From Nymphaea colorata (Eukaryota > Streptophyta > Magnoliopsida > Nymphaeales > Nymphaeaceae): a stretch of 64,000 nt of DNA. Both the position numbers and the translations under genes were made by a program. The notes beneath the pieces were generated by a model that made no database searches, was not told the origin of the DNA, and saw only the letters and a program-made list of their open reading frames with translations. Location of the stretch: assembly GCF_008831285.2 (NCBI RefSeq), contig NC_045144.1, forward strand, positions 13,319,858 through 13,383,857, written 5' to 3'. Shown piece by piece: positions 1 through 14,716 of this stretch (the stretch's first letter is position 1; the number at the start of each line of letters is the position of its first letter).

Positions 1-330
1 CCATATTCAGATCTAAATTACAGATCTAGATCCAAAACAGATACTTAGATCCATATCTAAATATAAATTACATCTCTAGATCCAAGACAGATCCATAAAT
101 GCATATCCAGATATAAAATCTCAGCTCCGTATCAAAAAATAGGTCCCAAATCTAAATCCATATCCAAATTACAGCTCTGTATCCAAAATATATCCTTAGA
201 TACATATCCAAAACCAATTACTATTCTGAAAAAAAAACGGGTCAATATCCAATTCCTCATTCTAAAAAACCAGATCCAAAACATAATTTTAGATCCAGAC
301 CTATTTTTTGAAACCCAAGCTCGGGCTCGA
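1..330. repeat. GATCCA-rich degenerate short-repeat tract
   Basis: The tract is built from irregular 15-30-base units around GATCCA, ATCCAAAT and AGATCTA, alternating with TAAATTACA-like spacers. No convincing reading frame exists; the antisense frame through it is low-complexity. A similar tract lies at 21900-22400. It may be subterminal or internal repeat DNA of an unidentified transposon. The units are too diverged to fix a period by eye. Confidence 0.6.
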
Positions 331-789
331 CTGGTTAAAATTAAAACATATATATTTTTAATGTAAACTAATATATAAATATAATTAAACATAGTACAAT
401 ATTATAATTCTATATTAAAATTAATAAAAATAATATTAAAAACATATTATCGAGCTGCTTAGTGGTGCCCACTCGGGCCAGCCCAATGCATTTTTTTCCA
501 GCGTGAGCCCGAGCCCACGTCAGGCTGGTACTGGGTACCAATCGCGCACCCGGCCAGATGCCAGGCGTTTTCTAATCTTAACAAACATATCGTTGATTAA
601 CGAAGGCACGAACAGAGAGAGAGAGAAATACAGAGATTTAAAAGGTATTATTGGTACATTTAAAAGGTTAAAAATCCCATTTCGTAAAGGCAACATACGC
701 CACGCCTTCAATGCAAATCGTACACCAGCATTACATTAATTATCCCTAATCGTACACCAGCCTGGAGACATTAATTCTGGTCTTATATT
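310..789 (+). repeat. Dispersed repeat family R1, copy 1
   Basis: This stretch aligns along nearly its whole length with 20458-20931. Shared landmarks in order are AAACCCAAG-TCGGGCTCGACT, an AT-rich block with AAAATTAATAAAAATAAT, a GCCAGCCCAATGC-like block, GATGCCAGGC-TTTTCTAATC, a GAGAGAGAGAGAAATA run, and AATGCAAATCGTA-CACCAGC followed by ATTACATTAATT. Substitutions and small indels are scattered, so the copies are old. The block AATGCAAATCGTACACCA recurs at about 54170. No protein is encoded; a transposon origin is likely but the superfamily is unknown. Confidence 0.7.
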
Positions 790-2154
790 AACGACCGCCA
801 CCTTCTTCTCAATTCATTCAATAACACTCATATAACAATTAAATATGTCAAAACATTAATATATATATATATATATATATATAATTAGTTTTGTTATGTG
901 GATATGCCACTCACTTGCGAGTAGGACTGCGCAATGAACAAGGGACAAGATCTTCCACGTCTTTCACGTTTGGGGATGATGCGAACAACCAACAAGATTG
1001 TGAGCAGGTTCACGAACTTGAGTAACTTTTGGAGTCGATCGGACAACCGACAATTCATGAGCATGTTGACGAACTTGGTAGTTTACAAGGATATCCTAAA
1101 ACCAGGTATTTTTAAGGTGATTGAGAAAGAAATTATTTTTTCACCATCGGAGTTGCGAAATTCACCTTCAAACACTGTCAACGTTCAAAAAGCATGAGCT
1201 TCCCACACTTTTTTGAACGGCAAATTGTAGTTAGAGATTCCACCAGGGCCAGATGTATTTGGCTGAGAAACATTCACCATATATTTAAGGGGCATTTTAT
1301 ATGTAAATATATAAAAAATTGGAGTCAACCAATAAGTAAATAAGAAGATTTTATAAGGCTGTGTGGGCAATCGCCCACATGTCTCTGCCTCCGACTAGGT
1401 TTCAAATGGGCTGGATTTAGTTTTGAGGGTTTTGTGATTTTATATTATGCCGGAATTGATTATTACATTTAGCTGTTTTGAATAATGCACTTGCGAACTG
1501 AATTTATGCGAAGATAAACGTGTCAATTTTTTCCTGTCTTTAGCAAGTCACTGGCTTGCGTTTCTTAACACGCAGTTTTTTGTTCTAGGAATCATTAGCC
1601 GAAAACACATGTTAAAACTAGTATCAAAGGAAGTATCAATAAATTTAAAAACTAACATGAAAATGAGTAGAAGAAAGATAGTGGTTAATGAAAATTTGAA
1701 CTTATATTGATAACAACACAGTTTCACAAATGTGATTGATAACATCTAAAACGAGCTGAGAAAAAGATAAAACAATGTAAAAGAAAAAGAGAGAATCAAC
1801 TATGAAACCTTGAACAATTTATTCATACTGAACTCCTCATGACCCAAAAGAAGTAAAACAAAAAGCGAGAAAACGATCGAACTTAGTTAAGTAGTACAAA
1901 TCATACAAACATTTTGGTAGGCGAAGCCTGTACGGCTTGGAGTAAGAGAAACGGCACAGGGAACAGCAACGTGACTGGGACTGGGACACAAGAATGACAG
2001 ACGTGAGAGATCTTGTAGCCAATTACCAGTCAAGAAGAATCAAGCGAAGTATCATATTCTGCTAGCTTAACAACTCGAAATAGGATTTACGGAACGATGA
2101 CTTCTAACTGATGCTTCTGCAAAGGCATGCTGGAGTTGTCTTCATATGTTATGA
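790..2154. other. Intergenic DNA without a recognisable gene
   Basis: No frame here resembles a known protein. An (AT)n microsatellite lies at about 859-883. Around 1345-1400 the sequence GTGGGCAATCGCCCACATG forms a short palindrome next to CTCTGCCTCCG, a pattern often found at hAT-like ends, but I could not find a partner end. The last 150 bases are the 3' flank of LecRK pseudogene 1. Confidence 0.5.
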
Positions 2155-4131
2155 TCAGCCTGAGTGTCTGAAGTTGTTGATGACCTTATCTGAGGAAGGA
2201 TTTTGGTCCATGCCTATATCGTCTTGAATTACTGAATCCTTGTAATTTAGATATTCTTGTACCGAGGCATCGCCATTAAGAAACTGAGTCAATTGCCGCA
2301 TGCTTGGCCTTGATTCTGGCGCATTCTGTGAGCAGAGAACGCCAAGCTTCAGCACAAGCTCTGCTTCCTCCACCACATAGCAATTCTCGAGCTTCTTGTC
2401 CATAGCGTCCAGTATTCGTCCACCCTTCCACAGAGAGTCGACTAACTCAACCAGAATAATCTCCTCAGAGGGCCTCCCGGGCTCAAAAGGCCTCCTGCCA
2501 CAGGCCACCTCTAGGAGTAAGGCACCATAAGAATACACATCCGAACTCGTCGTGGACTTGTAGGTGCGGGAGAGCTCCGGCGCCATGTACCCAAAACTCC
2601 CAACGATGTGGGTTGTCTTTGGATTTGTCCCATGCTCATAGAGTCTGGCAAGCCCAAAATCACTCAGCCTGCCATTTAGATCACCATCCAACAACACGTT
2701 ACTTGCTTTAACATCTCTGTGCACAACCACTTGCTCCCATTCTTCATGAAGATACAGCAGGCCGGAAGCAATTCCCTTCAGAATATTGAACCTCTGTTCC
2801 CAACTGAGGCATCCCGCTTTCACATCAAAAAGGAAACCGTCTAGGCTCCCATTGGGCATCAATTCATAAACCAGGAGCAGGTCGTCTCCTCGTCTACACC
2901 AACCATGCAATTGGACCAGGTTTCTGTGTCTCATCCTCCCCAAGCTCGATACTTCTGCAACAAACTCCCTCATTCCCTGTCTTGATTCATGTGATACTTT
3001 CTTGACCGCAACCTCTATTCCGGTGCCTTGCAGCACACCTTTGTAGACACTGCCGAAACCTCCTTTGCCCAATTAATCCTTGAAACCCTTGGTTGCCCTG
3101 TAGAGTTCCTTGTACGAGAACCTATGTTGGTAGTCTATCTCCCATCCTTCTATCTTTTCGGATGTGAGCTTTCGCTTCCTACAGGCCAAATAAAAAATGC
3201 CAGCTGTGATCATGAGAAACGATAGAGCCACCGACGCTACGGAAATGTTCAAGAACAACTTAGAAGACTTCCACACAGGAGCTTCATCACTAATAGAGGG
3301 AAGGCTTGAAAGGTCCAGGTCTGGTTCGTCCATCTTGAAACTCCATCCCAAAATATAGTGCTTGCTAACCAGCCTTTGTGTACCAGAAGAGAAGCCAACA
3401 TACATGTGTTCGAGCAGAATAGAAGACAGGTCAATGGAATATGATATTAGCGAGCGGGTAGGCTTGAGTGGATGGGACACTGGAGCTATGGTGACATTCA
3501 GCTGCTTCACCTGTCCATCATATTCTATCCATGCCTGAATGGGCGTCAGGCTGTCTAGAACCACCACTTCCATTTGCCATAGTCTGTATAGTAAGCAGCC
3601 GATTCGGAGACACTGGATTGACATCGATGCCCACATGGTTTCCATCTATGTCATCCAAATCTGCTTGTTGAACTGTGTCGAATTCAACAACAAATATATG
3701 ATTGGTTGGGTGTCCGTTGTTCGACTCGTTGAAGAGGCCAAGGTAGGGCCCTCCAGTGGCATCGGAGAAGTTGGTGGAGGGCGAAACGACGAAGGCGAAG
3801 CCAAGGCCACCTGGCTCCTGGAACTCCGATTCGATTTCAAACACGAAATGAGTACTGAACGATTGGGTTGTCCTAGCAACGGGAGATTTTTTGAATTGAT
3901 GAATTGAAGGGTAGAGCGCATGGCCTTTGATGGCTGGATTTGTGCTATGATGACAGTTAGTCAGGCAAAGGGCCCCGTCTGAGTTACGGTTGCGGAGTCT
4001 GATAAGCTCAAGTCCGACTGCTGGAAGCGGTTTAAGACAAAGATGCTACTGAGTGCAGCCACAGGTGATCGGCAGATATGAGCAAGAATATGAAGGAAGA
4101 TCAGGAGAAACCTTGACAGCCGAAGCACCAT
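2155..4131 (-). pseudogene. L-type lectin receptor kinase pseudogene 1 (LecRK S.4/IV-like)
   Basis: LecRKs are plasma-membrane receptor kinases with an extracellular legume-lectin fold and a cytoplasmic Ser/Thr kinase. On the minus strand, Met at 4131 opens a hydrophobic signal peptide (LSRFLLIFLHILAHIC) and the lectin start FVLNRFQQSDLSLSD. A stop and frameshift follow at about 3955-3963. The lectin core resumes with GHALYP, TQSFSTHFVFEIE, GGLGFAFVVSPSTNF and VEFDTVQ, then shifts frame again near 3570-3600 into VVLDSLTPIQAWIEYDG, GFSSGTQ and YILGWSF. The transmembrane helix is near 3190-3250. An in-frame TAA at 3073-3075 separates KGFKD from [12 protein letters not shown]. The 305-codon kinase half is open and keeps the glycine loop, VAVKK lysine, HRDVKASN aspartate, DFG and GYMAPEL. 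LecRK genes are usually intronless, as here. Two frameshifts and one stop make a full-length receptor impossible. Family placement is from motif memory only. Confidence 0.93.
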
Positions 4132-4429
4132 GATAAGGAAGAGGGCTGAGAAACATGCACAAAAATTAGCAGCGCATTCGTTTCCACCGTTTTGCTCTTT
4201 CATGCATCGATAGAGGAGGGAGAAGACGCCAGGCCTGGGCATGGGGCCAGCCGTGGCCCTTTTACTGAACGCCATTAATGTCCATAATTTGTACCACGTC
4301 AGCACACTACCTGGCCCAGCTATTAAGAGGACGGGCCCCGCCAGGTATCGGGCATAGTCAACCACGTCCAAGGCCCGAACCGCCCCATTTTTTAACTGCT
4401 AAACAGAATGGGCTGGGCCGAGCCGAGCT

Positions 4430-5026
4430 TGTCACGACCCAATTTTTGACACCAAATTTTTTTTTTTTTCATTTCTATAATAACAGAAGCAACATTGGGT
4501 CATGACCAAAACATAAAGAAATCAGACACTGTTTTATTTCAATAAGAAAATACTTGGACCCAAACAACTAGAATAAACACAAGTTTCAAAACCGACACAA
4601 TGTCCAGATTGCCAATGCCCATCCATCACAAAGCCTGAGGTCGTCACTCTAAGAGCTAAAATCTATCATGAACTACCTGTAGAGTAGAAAAAACGGTCAG
4701 AATTTCTTTGAGTATGGAAAAATCTAGCTATAAATGAAACATGACCCAAAATAATATTTAATTTTTGTAAAACAAATGTCTTCAAATCTTAACACATATT
4801 ACAGTTACGATTCATTAACAGAAACAAGGTATTCAAAACCTCCAAAAATTATTCATAGACTTCCAACCGTGGTTCTCTGACAACGTCATGGTCATCGTGC
4901 CGAGCAACAACAGAAATCCCCGTAGGCACTCACGGGCAGAACAGAACATCTCTTCACCACATGATCTAACAGATCGAGGGTACCTACAGTGAAGCCTCCT
5001 GATATATCCCAGATCGCCACTACAGC
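4430..5026 (-). mobile_element. Ty3/Gypsy 3' LTR, outer part (split by hAT)
   Basis: The plus strand starts TGTCACGACCCAA. Read on the minus strand this is an LTR end of the form ...GGGTCGTGACA. The segment is interrupted by the hAT element at 5027 and continues at 10738-12731. Without the hAT the LTR is about 2.58 kb, beginning TGTAAGGCCC and ending TGACA on the minus strand, with standard TG...CA termini. The matching 5' LTR is not in the window, so the left boundary rests on the terminal motif and on position relative to the polypurine tract at 12732. Confidence 0.6.
5019..5026. repeat. Left 8-bp target-site duplication of the hAT element
   Basis: ACTACAGC here pairs with GCTGCAGC at 10738-10745. 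Six of eight positions match and both mismatches are A/G transitions. Eight bases is the hAT superfamily length. Confidence 0.65.
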
Positions 5027-5069
5027 CAGTGGCAGAGGGAGGGGGGGCCTGCCTGGGCCATGGCCCTAC

Positions 5070-7700
<2,631 letters not shown>

Positions 7701-7723
7701 TTTTGTGTTAGCTTATTGAGAAG

Positions 7724-10184
7724 ATGAAGAAAAATATTCATGATTATTTCAAAAACAAACAAGTTATTGATCAATTGAGAGAAAACCAAGAGGGAGAAAA
7801 CCAAGAGGGAGAAGACCAAAATGCTGGTTGTTATAGTCCAAAAGCTCTTGATGTTCTTCTTTTTGATTCAGATTCTCCACCTCTTAAGTATTCAAAAATT
7901 GAAACTATAGAAAGCATCGTGCATGATCAAGGGTTGCGATGTCCTATATGGGAGATACCAATAAATAAGAGGGATGAAGTTAGGCGAGCATATATCAACA
8001 ATGTGTCATATTAGCATAAGCTTCATAGATATCCAGTATCAGGTTCTTCAAGTCATCATTATAAATTTCAAGCTTCTTGGTTTCAAAGATTTCTATGGTT
8101 AGAATATTCTCCAAAGACAGATAGTGCATATTGTTTACCGTGTTATCTTTTCAGTACTCTACATTCGAATGACAGTCCATTTATTACTAAAGGATTCAGA
8201 GCTTCAAAGAGGGTAGGTGGTAGTGAGAAAACGTGCTTTTCGTAATCATGAAGGGACTAGTCAAAATTTGCCTCATAATATGAATGTGCGAGTATTTAAT
8301 GACTTAAGTCGTCAAAGCATACACATAGATAAAATGATTGAAAAGCAAAATTCAGAGCTTGTTTACAACAATCGCTTGAGATTAAAGGCATCTGTGGACG
8401 CAGTTTGTTGGCTGGCATTCGAAGCTTGTGCTTTTAGAGGCCATGATGAAAGTTCAAGTTCATTAAATCAAGGTAACTTTATTGAGCTTATTAAAATTTT
8501 AGCTAATTATAATGACAGAGTTGCACAAGTTGTTTTGGATAATACCCAAAAAAATGCTAAATATATATCACCAACAGTTCATAAAGAAATTTTATATGGT
8601 TTTGCAAGTAAAGTAAGAGCTAAAATTATAGAAGAAATTGGTGATGTTAAATATTGTATTATTATTGATGAAACTCGAGATGAGTCCAAGAGAGAGCAAA
8701 TGGCTATTGTTCTTAGATTTGTTAATAAGCAAGGTCAAGTTCAAGAACGATTTTTAGATGTTGTGCATGTGAGGAATACTACAACAATTACATTAAAGAA
8801 TGCAGTTTTCACTTTGTTGTCTCAACATAATCTTCGTATTCAAGATATATGGGGTCAAGGATATGATGGTGGTAGTCATAAGCGAGGTGAATGGAATGGA
8901 TTGCGAGCATTAATTTTGAATGAATGTCCTTATGCATATTATGTTCATTGTTTTGCTCATAGATTACAACTTGCACTTGTTGCAGCTTCAAGAAAAGTTG
9001 TTGATGTTCATAGTTTTTTTGAACAGTTGACATATGTAATTAATATTGTTAGTGCAAGTAGTAAACGCAATGATGAATTGCGCGAAGCTGAAGCAAACGA
9101 AATTGCATTTAGAATTGCTATAAATGAACTTCAAACAGCAAGATGACTTAATCAGATTGGATCACTACAGCAGTCTGGTGATACTAGATGAGGATCTCAT
9201 TTTTTGTCCATGTGCAGTTTGATAAAAATGTTTTATGCAGCATGTGTAGTATTGAAAAATTTAAGAGACAATGGATCAACATATCAAATACGGGGTGAAG
9301 GTAATTCAACTTACAAAATGTTAACATCATTTGACTTTGTATTTATTTTGCATTTGGTACAAGAAATTTTGGGACATAATGATTTTCTTTGTCAGGCATT
9401 GCAGACGGAAAGACAAGACATTCTAAATGCAATGGTTTTGGTTTGTAATTAAAAAAAGTTTCTATAAGAACTTAGAGAGACTGGTTTGGATTCATTTATA
9501 GATACTGTTGGAGCATTTTGTATGACACATGATATCCCTATTCCAGATATGGATGCTCAATATTTTGTAAGAGGATCACGTTCTCGTCGTGAACATAATT
9601 TCATTACAGTGAGACATCATTATCATGTTGATATTTTTATTGCTGCCATTGATTCTCAACTGGTAGAGTTGAATAGTAGATTTAATGAGAATTATATGAA
9701 AATACTTCGTTTGATATCGACATTCAACCCTAGAGATCAATATGAGTCGTTTAATGCACAAGATGCATAGACTCTTGCACAGAAGTTCTATCCTGAAGAT
9801 TTTCTAGACTCAGATTTTATGGGTTTAAATTATCAGTTGAGACATTACAAGAATGATATTTGTCGTCATCCAAGTTTTCAAAATTTGGGTACACTATCAG
9901 ATGTATGTGAAGTATTGATACGAAATAGAAAAAGTGAAGAATATCCTTATGTATATAGGTTGCTTAGTCTCATTCTAATATTTCATGTCTCTACTGCAAC
10001 CACAAAAAGAGCATTCTCTGCTATGAAACTTATTAAAACAAGGTTGCGTAACAAAATGGAGGATGAATTCTTTGCAGATTATCTACTTTTGTATATTGAG
10101 AAAGAAATTGCTCAAATGTTTGATTCATATGATATTATTGCCGCCTTTTATAAGATAACAAGTCGTAGAGCACAATTACAATAG
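7724..10184 (+). pseudogene. hAT transposase pseudogene (TTF zinc finger, DUF4371, hAT dimerisation)
   Basis: The product would cut and join transposon ends in the nucleus. The start at 7724 gives KKNIHDYFK, a usual opening for this group. A TAG at 8012 replaces a probable Trp codon before HKLHRYPV. Then come the TTF-type finger region (WFQRFLWLEYS, AYCLPCYLF) and a frameshift near 8235. The 309-codon frame 8217-9146 holds DUF4371 with YCIIIDETRDES, GQGYDGG and YYVHCFAHRLQLALV. Stops at 9144 and near 9189 follow (about where TRWxSHF is expected), then others at 9450 and 9768. The last frame (9819-10184) carries the dimerisation domain with YPYVYRLLSLIL, TKRAFSAMKLIKTRLRN and F-DYLLLYIE. The conserved order with at least five breaks marks an old, inactive copy. 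It is very AT-rich compared with the LTR around it. Confidence 0.92.
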
Positions 10185-10737
10185 GTAAAGTATTTTGTTG
10201 CATCATTTTTATGTTAATGTTTATTGGAGTTATTATGAAGTTGCAATAATAAATGATATATTTTTTATTTACATTTTATTGTGCAGGTGAATGAAAGATG
10301 ATATGGAACTATTTTCAATAAAAATAAAGGCAAAAACTGATTGTATTGTATAGAAAGAATGCAAAATTGCTTGTTTTAGGTAAGTAATATTTATTTTGGT
10401 TTTCTAGTTTGTAGATGTGTTTGTTTGCTATATTTTTTGTTGTGATATTTGTATGTCTACTTTATGTTCATACCTATGTCACTGTAATAGAAATAGAACA
10501 CCTTATTTGATTAGGACAGATCGTGTTTTGTGCTAATGAAACAAACAATTATTAAAATGTGTCGTAGGACATGTCGCGCTTCACGTTCATGACGTGGGTA
10601 ATTATATACGACACATGTTTACTTCTACTATACTGTGGTTTGCAAATATCTAAAGTGTGTATATATATATATAAAATGTATTACAGTTCGTTGGACCGTT
10701 CGGCCCGCCCTGAGAAAAAATCTTGGCTCCGCCCCTG

Positions 10738-10745
10738 GCTGCAGC
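10738..10745. repeat. Right 8-bp target-site duplication of the hAT element
   Basis: GCTGCAGC immediately follows the right hAT end (CTCCGCCCCTG) and pairs with ACTACAGC at 5019-5026. Confidence 0.65.
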
Positions 10746-12731
10746 AACATGGTCTCTCTAGGAACCTGGGGTGAGAGACCAGGAGACGCCTTGCTCTCCA
10801 ACATTAACAACAAAATCTCGGGCCCTTGTGCCTCCCAATACCCTGTGGGCCCTCAAGTGCAGGCAGAGGAGTGTTCGTCAACAGTGAGCGCAGGCGCACC
10901 ATTACCTCCCGAGACGAAACCAACCACTAGGCAAAACAAAGCTTGCACTCATATACACCATTGCACAGAGTCCACGTTTCGCCTTCGAATTTCAAATGTG
11001 AGGGTTTTTCATCACTAGACATCGTCTAGTACCTCTCACAGAAACCGCCCTCAGGCTCAATTTCCCAGACAAAAGCAACAAGTCATTTTCTAACTTAATT
11101 TAATGACAGTAAAGCAAAGCACATCACGTCTAGAAACCTCAAATAATAATATTATAGTCCTCATTTCAAAACGACAAATTTATATTTAAATTCTCAGAAC
11201 GTGGCTTTCCTCCTGTAATTGTTCTGAAATTGAATTCAGAACCGCCTTTCTGAAATTTAACACAACTAGAAGCATCAAAGAGCAGTAACACATAACTTTT
11301 CATTTTTAAATTATAAAACCCCCTTTTGGTAATTTTTAAGAACTTAGAGGGTACCAAAAGACAATTTCATATTAAATACCTGGTTTTTGCTGAAAATCAC
11401 TTTCGCAAGCCTCTTTTTGAAGAGGTTTTCAGCAAAAACGTTGCGGCATAAATTTATAAACATTATAACAATTTATCCAAATATTTTGCTAATTAGGTGG
11501 ACTAATTTTGAAAATTTCCAATTTTACTATAAATTTGGTCGAACCCTAGATTTTTCTCCTTTTCTCGCTAGTTTTTCTCTCTCCTCATGGAAGCACCTTC
11601 TTCTTCTTCTCGTTTGACCCACGGTGGAGCTTCCACCATCTTCAAGGAAAACGAACCAGAGAGGGAAAAACTGGACCAGAGGGAGATATCGTCTTCCTCC
11701 CGCAAGCTCCAATGCTCGGGTTCCACACCGCTGCTCACCGTCCAACCAAAGCCTCCAGTCGCTCTGACCAATGTCCTCAGCCGCCGCCTTTTCCTTCTCT
11801 CCTCTCGTTTTTCATCTCTGCCTTGTGACAAGGAGGAACTGGCGGGGAAAGAGGGACGACGGAAGGGTTGCTGTTTCCCCCAAATCACTTCTGTTGCAAC
11901 TCTCACGGTATTCCCTTCTCTAGGAGCTCTCCAGCAACGAGAAGATTGAAGAAAACGTCCCCACTGTCGGCATCCGTGTCTGAAAAAAAGGAAATCGAGG
12001 CTTCGTTCTTCACTGGAGGGGATGACTGAAAGGGGGTTTCCATCAAACCCTCTCGGTATAAACCGTACCCTTTGTTTTTTTTTGAGGTATTAGGTTAAGG
12101 ATGACAGTGAGGTCTTCCCTTTGAAATTCGTATAGTGATTTATGTGGCCAGACCATCAGTGAGGGTTCGGGTATACACCTTTCTTGTAGTTGGTTTAATT
12201 TCTCTAACGTATCAATTTTCTCACGGTTGGAATAATAAAAGAAAGTTTCAACACTCATCAAGGACTAACACGCTTCATACTTCAAATCAATATCTAGCAT
12301 GCTTACATCTAGACAATCAAAGATGCTAGAACGAAGAGTAAGAAGTATCGTTTTCACAGACAACACATCACCCGTCGATTCTCCTTTAGGCATAGATCCA
12401 CTATCATACATGCATATATCTGTCCATCAGAATTCAAACAGAAAATACAAGGCTACATGATCTATTCACAATTGCATATTCTCCATACCTGTCAAAAAAT
12501 CAGACTTCTGCAACTTTCTCCTTGTTTCTCTTTCGCAGCCCACTTTCCTTGATCTTCTCCAAGAATCGAAAACCCTTCTTCCTCTTTCTCTCTATTGCTG
12601 GACGTGCTCGTTTAGGGCTGCAGCACAATGATAATTTAATTGATGTAAAATGTGGTTAATATCTCCATCTTTTCCTCAAATGTCTCATTTAGATAAACTT
12701 GAGAGTTTTAAAAAGAAACCTGGGCCTTACA
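10738..12731 (-). mobile_element. Ty3/Gypsy 3' LTR, inner part
   Basis: This continues the LTR broken by the hAT. On the minus strand it begins TGTAAGGCCCAGG at 12731, directly after a polypurine tract. Open frames inside it, such as the 120-codon plus frame 11587-11949 and its antisense shadows, are low-complexity Ser/Glu/Arg-rich and resemble no protein I know. I read them as non-coding LTR sequence. A CCTCTTTTTGAAGAGG palindrome lies near 11409-11424. Confidence 0.6.
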
Positions 12732-12749
12732 TCCTTCTCCCCTAAAAAG
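12732..12749 (-). other. Polypurine tract of the Gypsy element
   Basis: On the minus strand TTTTTAGGGGAGAAGGA directly precedes the LTR start TGTAAGG, with GAGGACGATATTTC just before it. This is the usual arrangement at the 3' end of Ty3/Gypsy elements and fixes the inner LTR edge. Confidence 0.7.
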
Positions 12750-12787
12750 AAATATCGTCCTCGAAATTTAAACGTACCTTATTGAAA

Positions 12788-13366
12788 TAGTTGCGGGTAA
12801 CTCTTTCTCATGTCCTCTTATGGCTCCCACGTACATTCTTTAATCCATGATGTTGCCATTCCACTTGCACTAGTGGGATGGTCTTCTTTCGCAATGCATG
12901 CTCCTTTCGATCTATGATCCGCAGTGGTTTTTCTTCTGTTGTCATGTCTTCTTGCAAATCAACTTCTTTGTAGTCTATCACATGTGAAGGATCAGGTATA
13001 TACTTCCTTAACATCGACACGTGAAATACTTGATGAACATAACTATACTGCGGTTGAAGTGCAATTCGATATGCAACCTCTCCAACTTTTTCTAGAATAG
13101 CGAAGAGACCAATGTATCTTGGGCTCAATTTCCCCTTCTTTTTGAATCGAAAAACACTCTTGGTGGGTGATATCTTAACAAAAACATGGTTTCCTGCTTC
13201 AAAAGCTAGATCTCTTCTTCATTGGTCTGCATAACTCTTTTGTCGACTCTGAGTAGCTAAAAGTTTATTTCTAATCATGTTGACCTGATCACTGTAGTGT
13301 TGGATCACCAAAGGATCCTCAATCTTGATGTCTCTTACCTCAGAGGTGGGTTCAACTACCTTCTTA
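12788..13366 (-). pseudogene. Ty3/Gypsy integrase C-terminal fragment
   Basis: Integrase inserts retrotransposon DNA into the host genome; only its C-terminal part remains. Read from 13366 leftwards the motifs are VEPTSEVRDIKIEDPLVIQ, RQKSYADQ, a TGA stop where Arg is expected, RRDLAFEAG-HVFVKISP, then the 106-codon frame 13128-12808 with LSPRYIGLFAILEKVG, VAYRIALQP, HQVFHVSMLRKYIPDPSHV and LVQVEWQHHG. These are hallmarks of the Gypsy integrase tail. RT, RNase H and the catalytic integrase core are absent: upstream sequence changes abruptly at about 13370. The fragment is followed by the polypurine tract and LTR in correct order. Confidence 0.9.
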
Positions 13367-13370
13367 ACTC

Positions 13371-14716
13371 ACCTTGGAAACTTGCTTAAGACCTTGGGAC
13401 TTGTAAAATGAGTTAAATAGGCTTTAAAGGCTCTAATTGACCATTTTTCAGCCCATTTCCACGAGCTAGGTGGGCTGGGCTAGGTTTGGTCAACATGGGT
13501 TCAGACCTAGGTGACCATCTTGACCAAAATTTTGGACGAAAATGTCCTTGCACAGGGTTTTGCCCTTATTTTGTACTATTTATTTATTTTTTGTTTGAAA
13601 TCGAGCTTGTAAGGTTAAAACCTAGTTACTAAGCTCCAAATGCCATTGAATTATGATAATTCAACTTAAATTTTAATGAAATTCAAAAATTTTATCAAAT
13701 TTGGTTCGAAAAGGGTATTTTCGTCCAGAACTTGATTGAAAATGGATTTCAACTGAATCAAACTTTCACTTGAGAAATTCAATTTAAATTTGGTATTTGA
13801 TTCATGCATTTGACAAATTCAAATGTTTATTTACCTTTCATAAACCAATTTAGGCTTTTTAATCTCAAGTTGACCGCAGAAGAGCAAAATTATCCAAATT
13901 GATCAATTTCGACCAATGGACCAAAGTCAAAGCTCATTTGCCAGTAGTTTGACTTTATTTGAGGTAATTTGATAAATTTGGGTCAAGAAAGCTCTTAATT
14001 GAGCTAAATTGTACTTTGACTGAGTTTAGTCAAAGTGGGTTTGGTTCGGTCAAAGTCTATTTTCGTCCATTAATTGGATCATGAGACAGACTTACGTTTT
14101 GACCGTGTGGAGCCCGTGGTGACCGAACCTAGCTGGAATTGGCACCACATTTGAGTGCACCCAGGTCAAACCTACTTGGATTAAGTAGGTTAGGTGAGTT
14201 TGACCAGTCTAGTAATTGCTTCTTTGAAAATGATTTTTTTTCTTTAAGGAGGACCTGGTTAAAGAAGAGAGAGAGACATAAATGTCTCTCTTTTCCTAGG
14301 TTTCTCCTTTATTTCTTCTTGAAAATGACTTTTATTCAATTAATTTGAGAGAAAATATTTATTTATTATTTTTTTTGACATGGAGGGGGCGTGGCCCCTG
14401 GGGGGGCTCTTGACCACACGGGCTAGGTGGGGCCCACACGTGGTCCCACGTAGCATTCTAGACTGAATTAGATCCAATTCTTGGATCTAAGTCAAAATTT
14501 GCATTTTGCAATTGGATTTGGATTTCAAATGACATTTGCAATTGGATTTGGACTCGTAATCCTGCATTGGGATTTGTGTCTCGGGTTAAATTCACGATTT
14601 GAATCTAATTGTTCTTTAGATTCGAAATTGGCTTTGAAATTGCAAATTTTCACAATTCTTTTGTGAAATTTTCACATTGCTTCAATTTTTATGTGGAAAA
14701 ATTTGGGGTGTTAACA
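13371..14716. mobile_element. Probable LTR or retrotransposon remnant, unclassified
   Basis: Sequence character changes sharply where the Gypsy integrase ends. The block has repeated TTGACC/GGTCAA words, short near-repeats such as TTGAAATTCAAAAATTT and ATTGGATTTGGATTTC, a GC-rich patch at 14380-14460, and ends GGGGTGTTAACA. Read on the minus strand this gives TGTTAACACCCC, a common plant LTR terminus. No protein match is visible. It may be an LTR fragment that cut into the Gypsy element, but the other end is not defined. Confidence 0.35.

Noticed and set aside
7724-10184. Functional or domesticated hAT transposase
   Set aside because: At least five stops or frameshifts break it, several at conserved positions, and its terminal repeats and target duplication are intact as in an ordinary dead element.
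11527-11949. Overlapping 70-120-codon frames on both strands inside the Gypsy LTR
   Set aside because: They are Ser/Glu/Arg-rich, mirror each other on both strands, and lie inside a segment bounded by LTR end, polypurine tract and hAT. Composition explains them.
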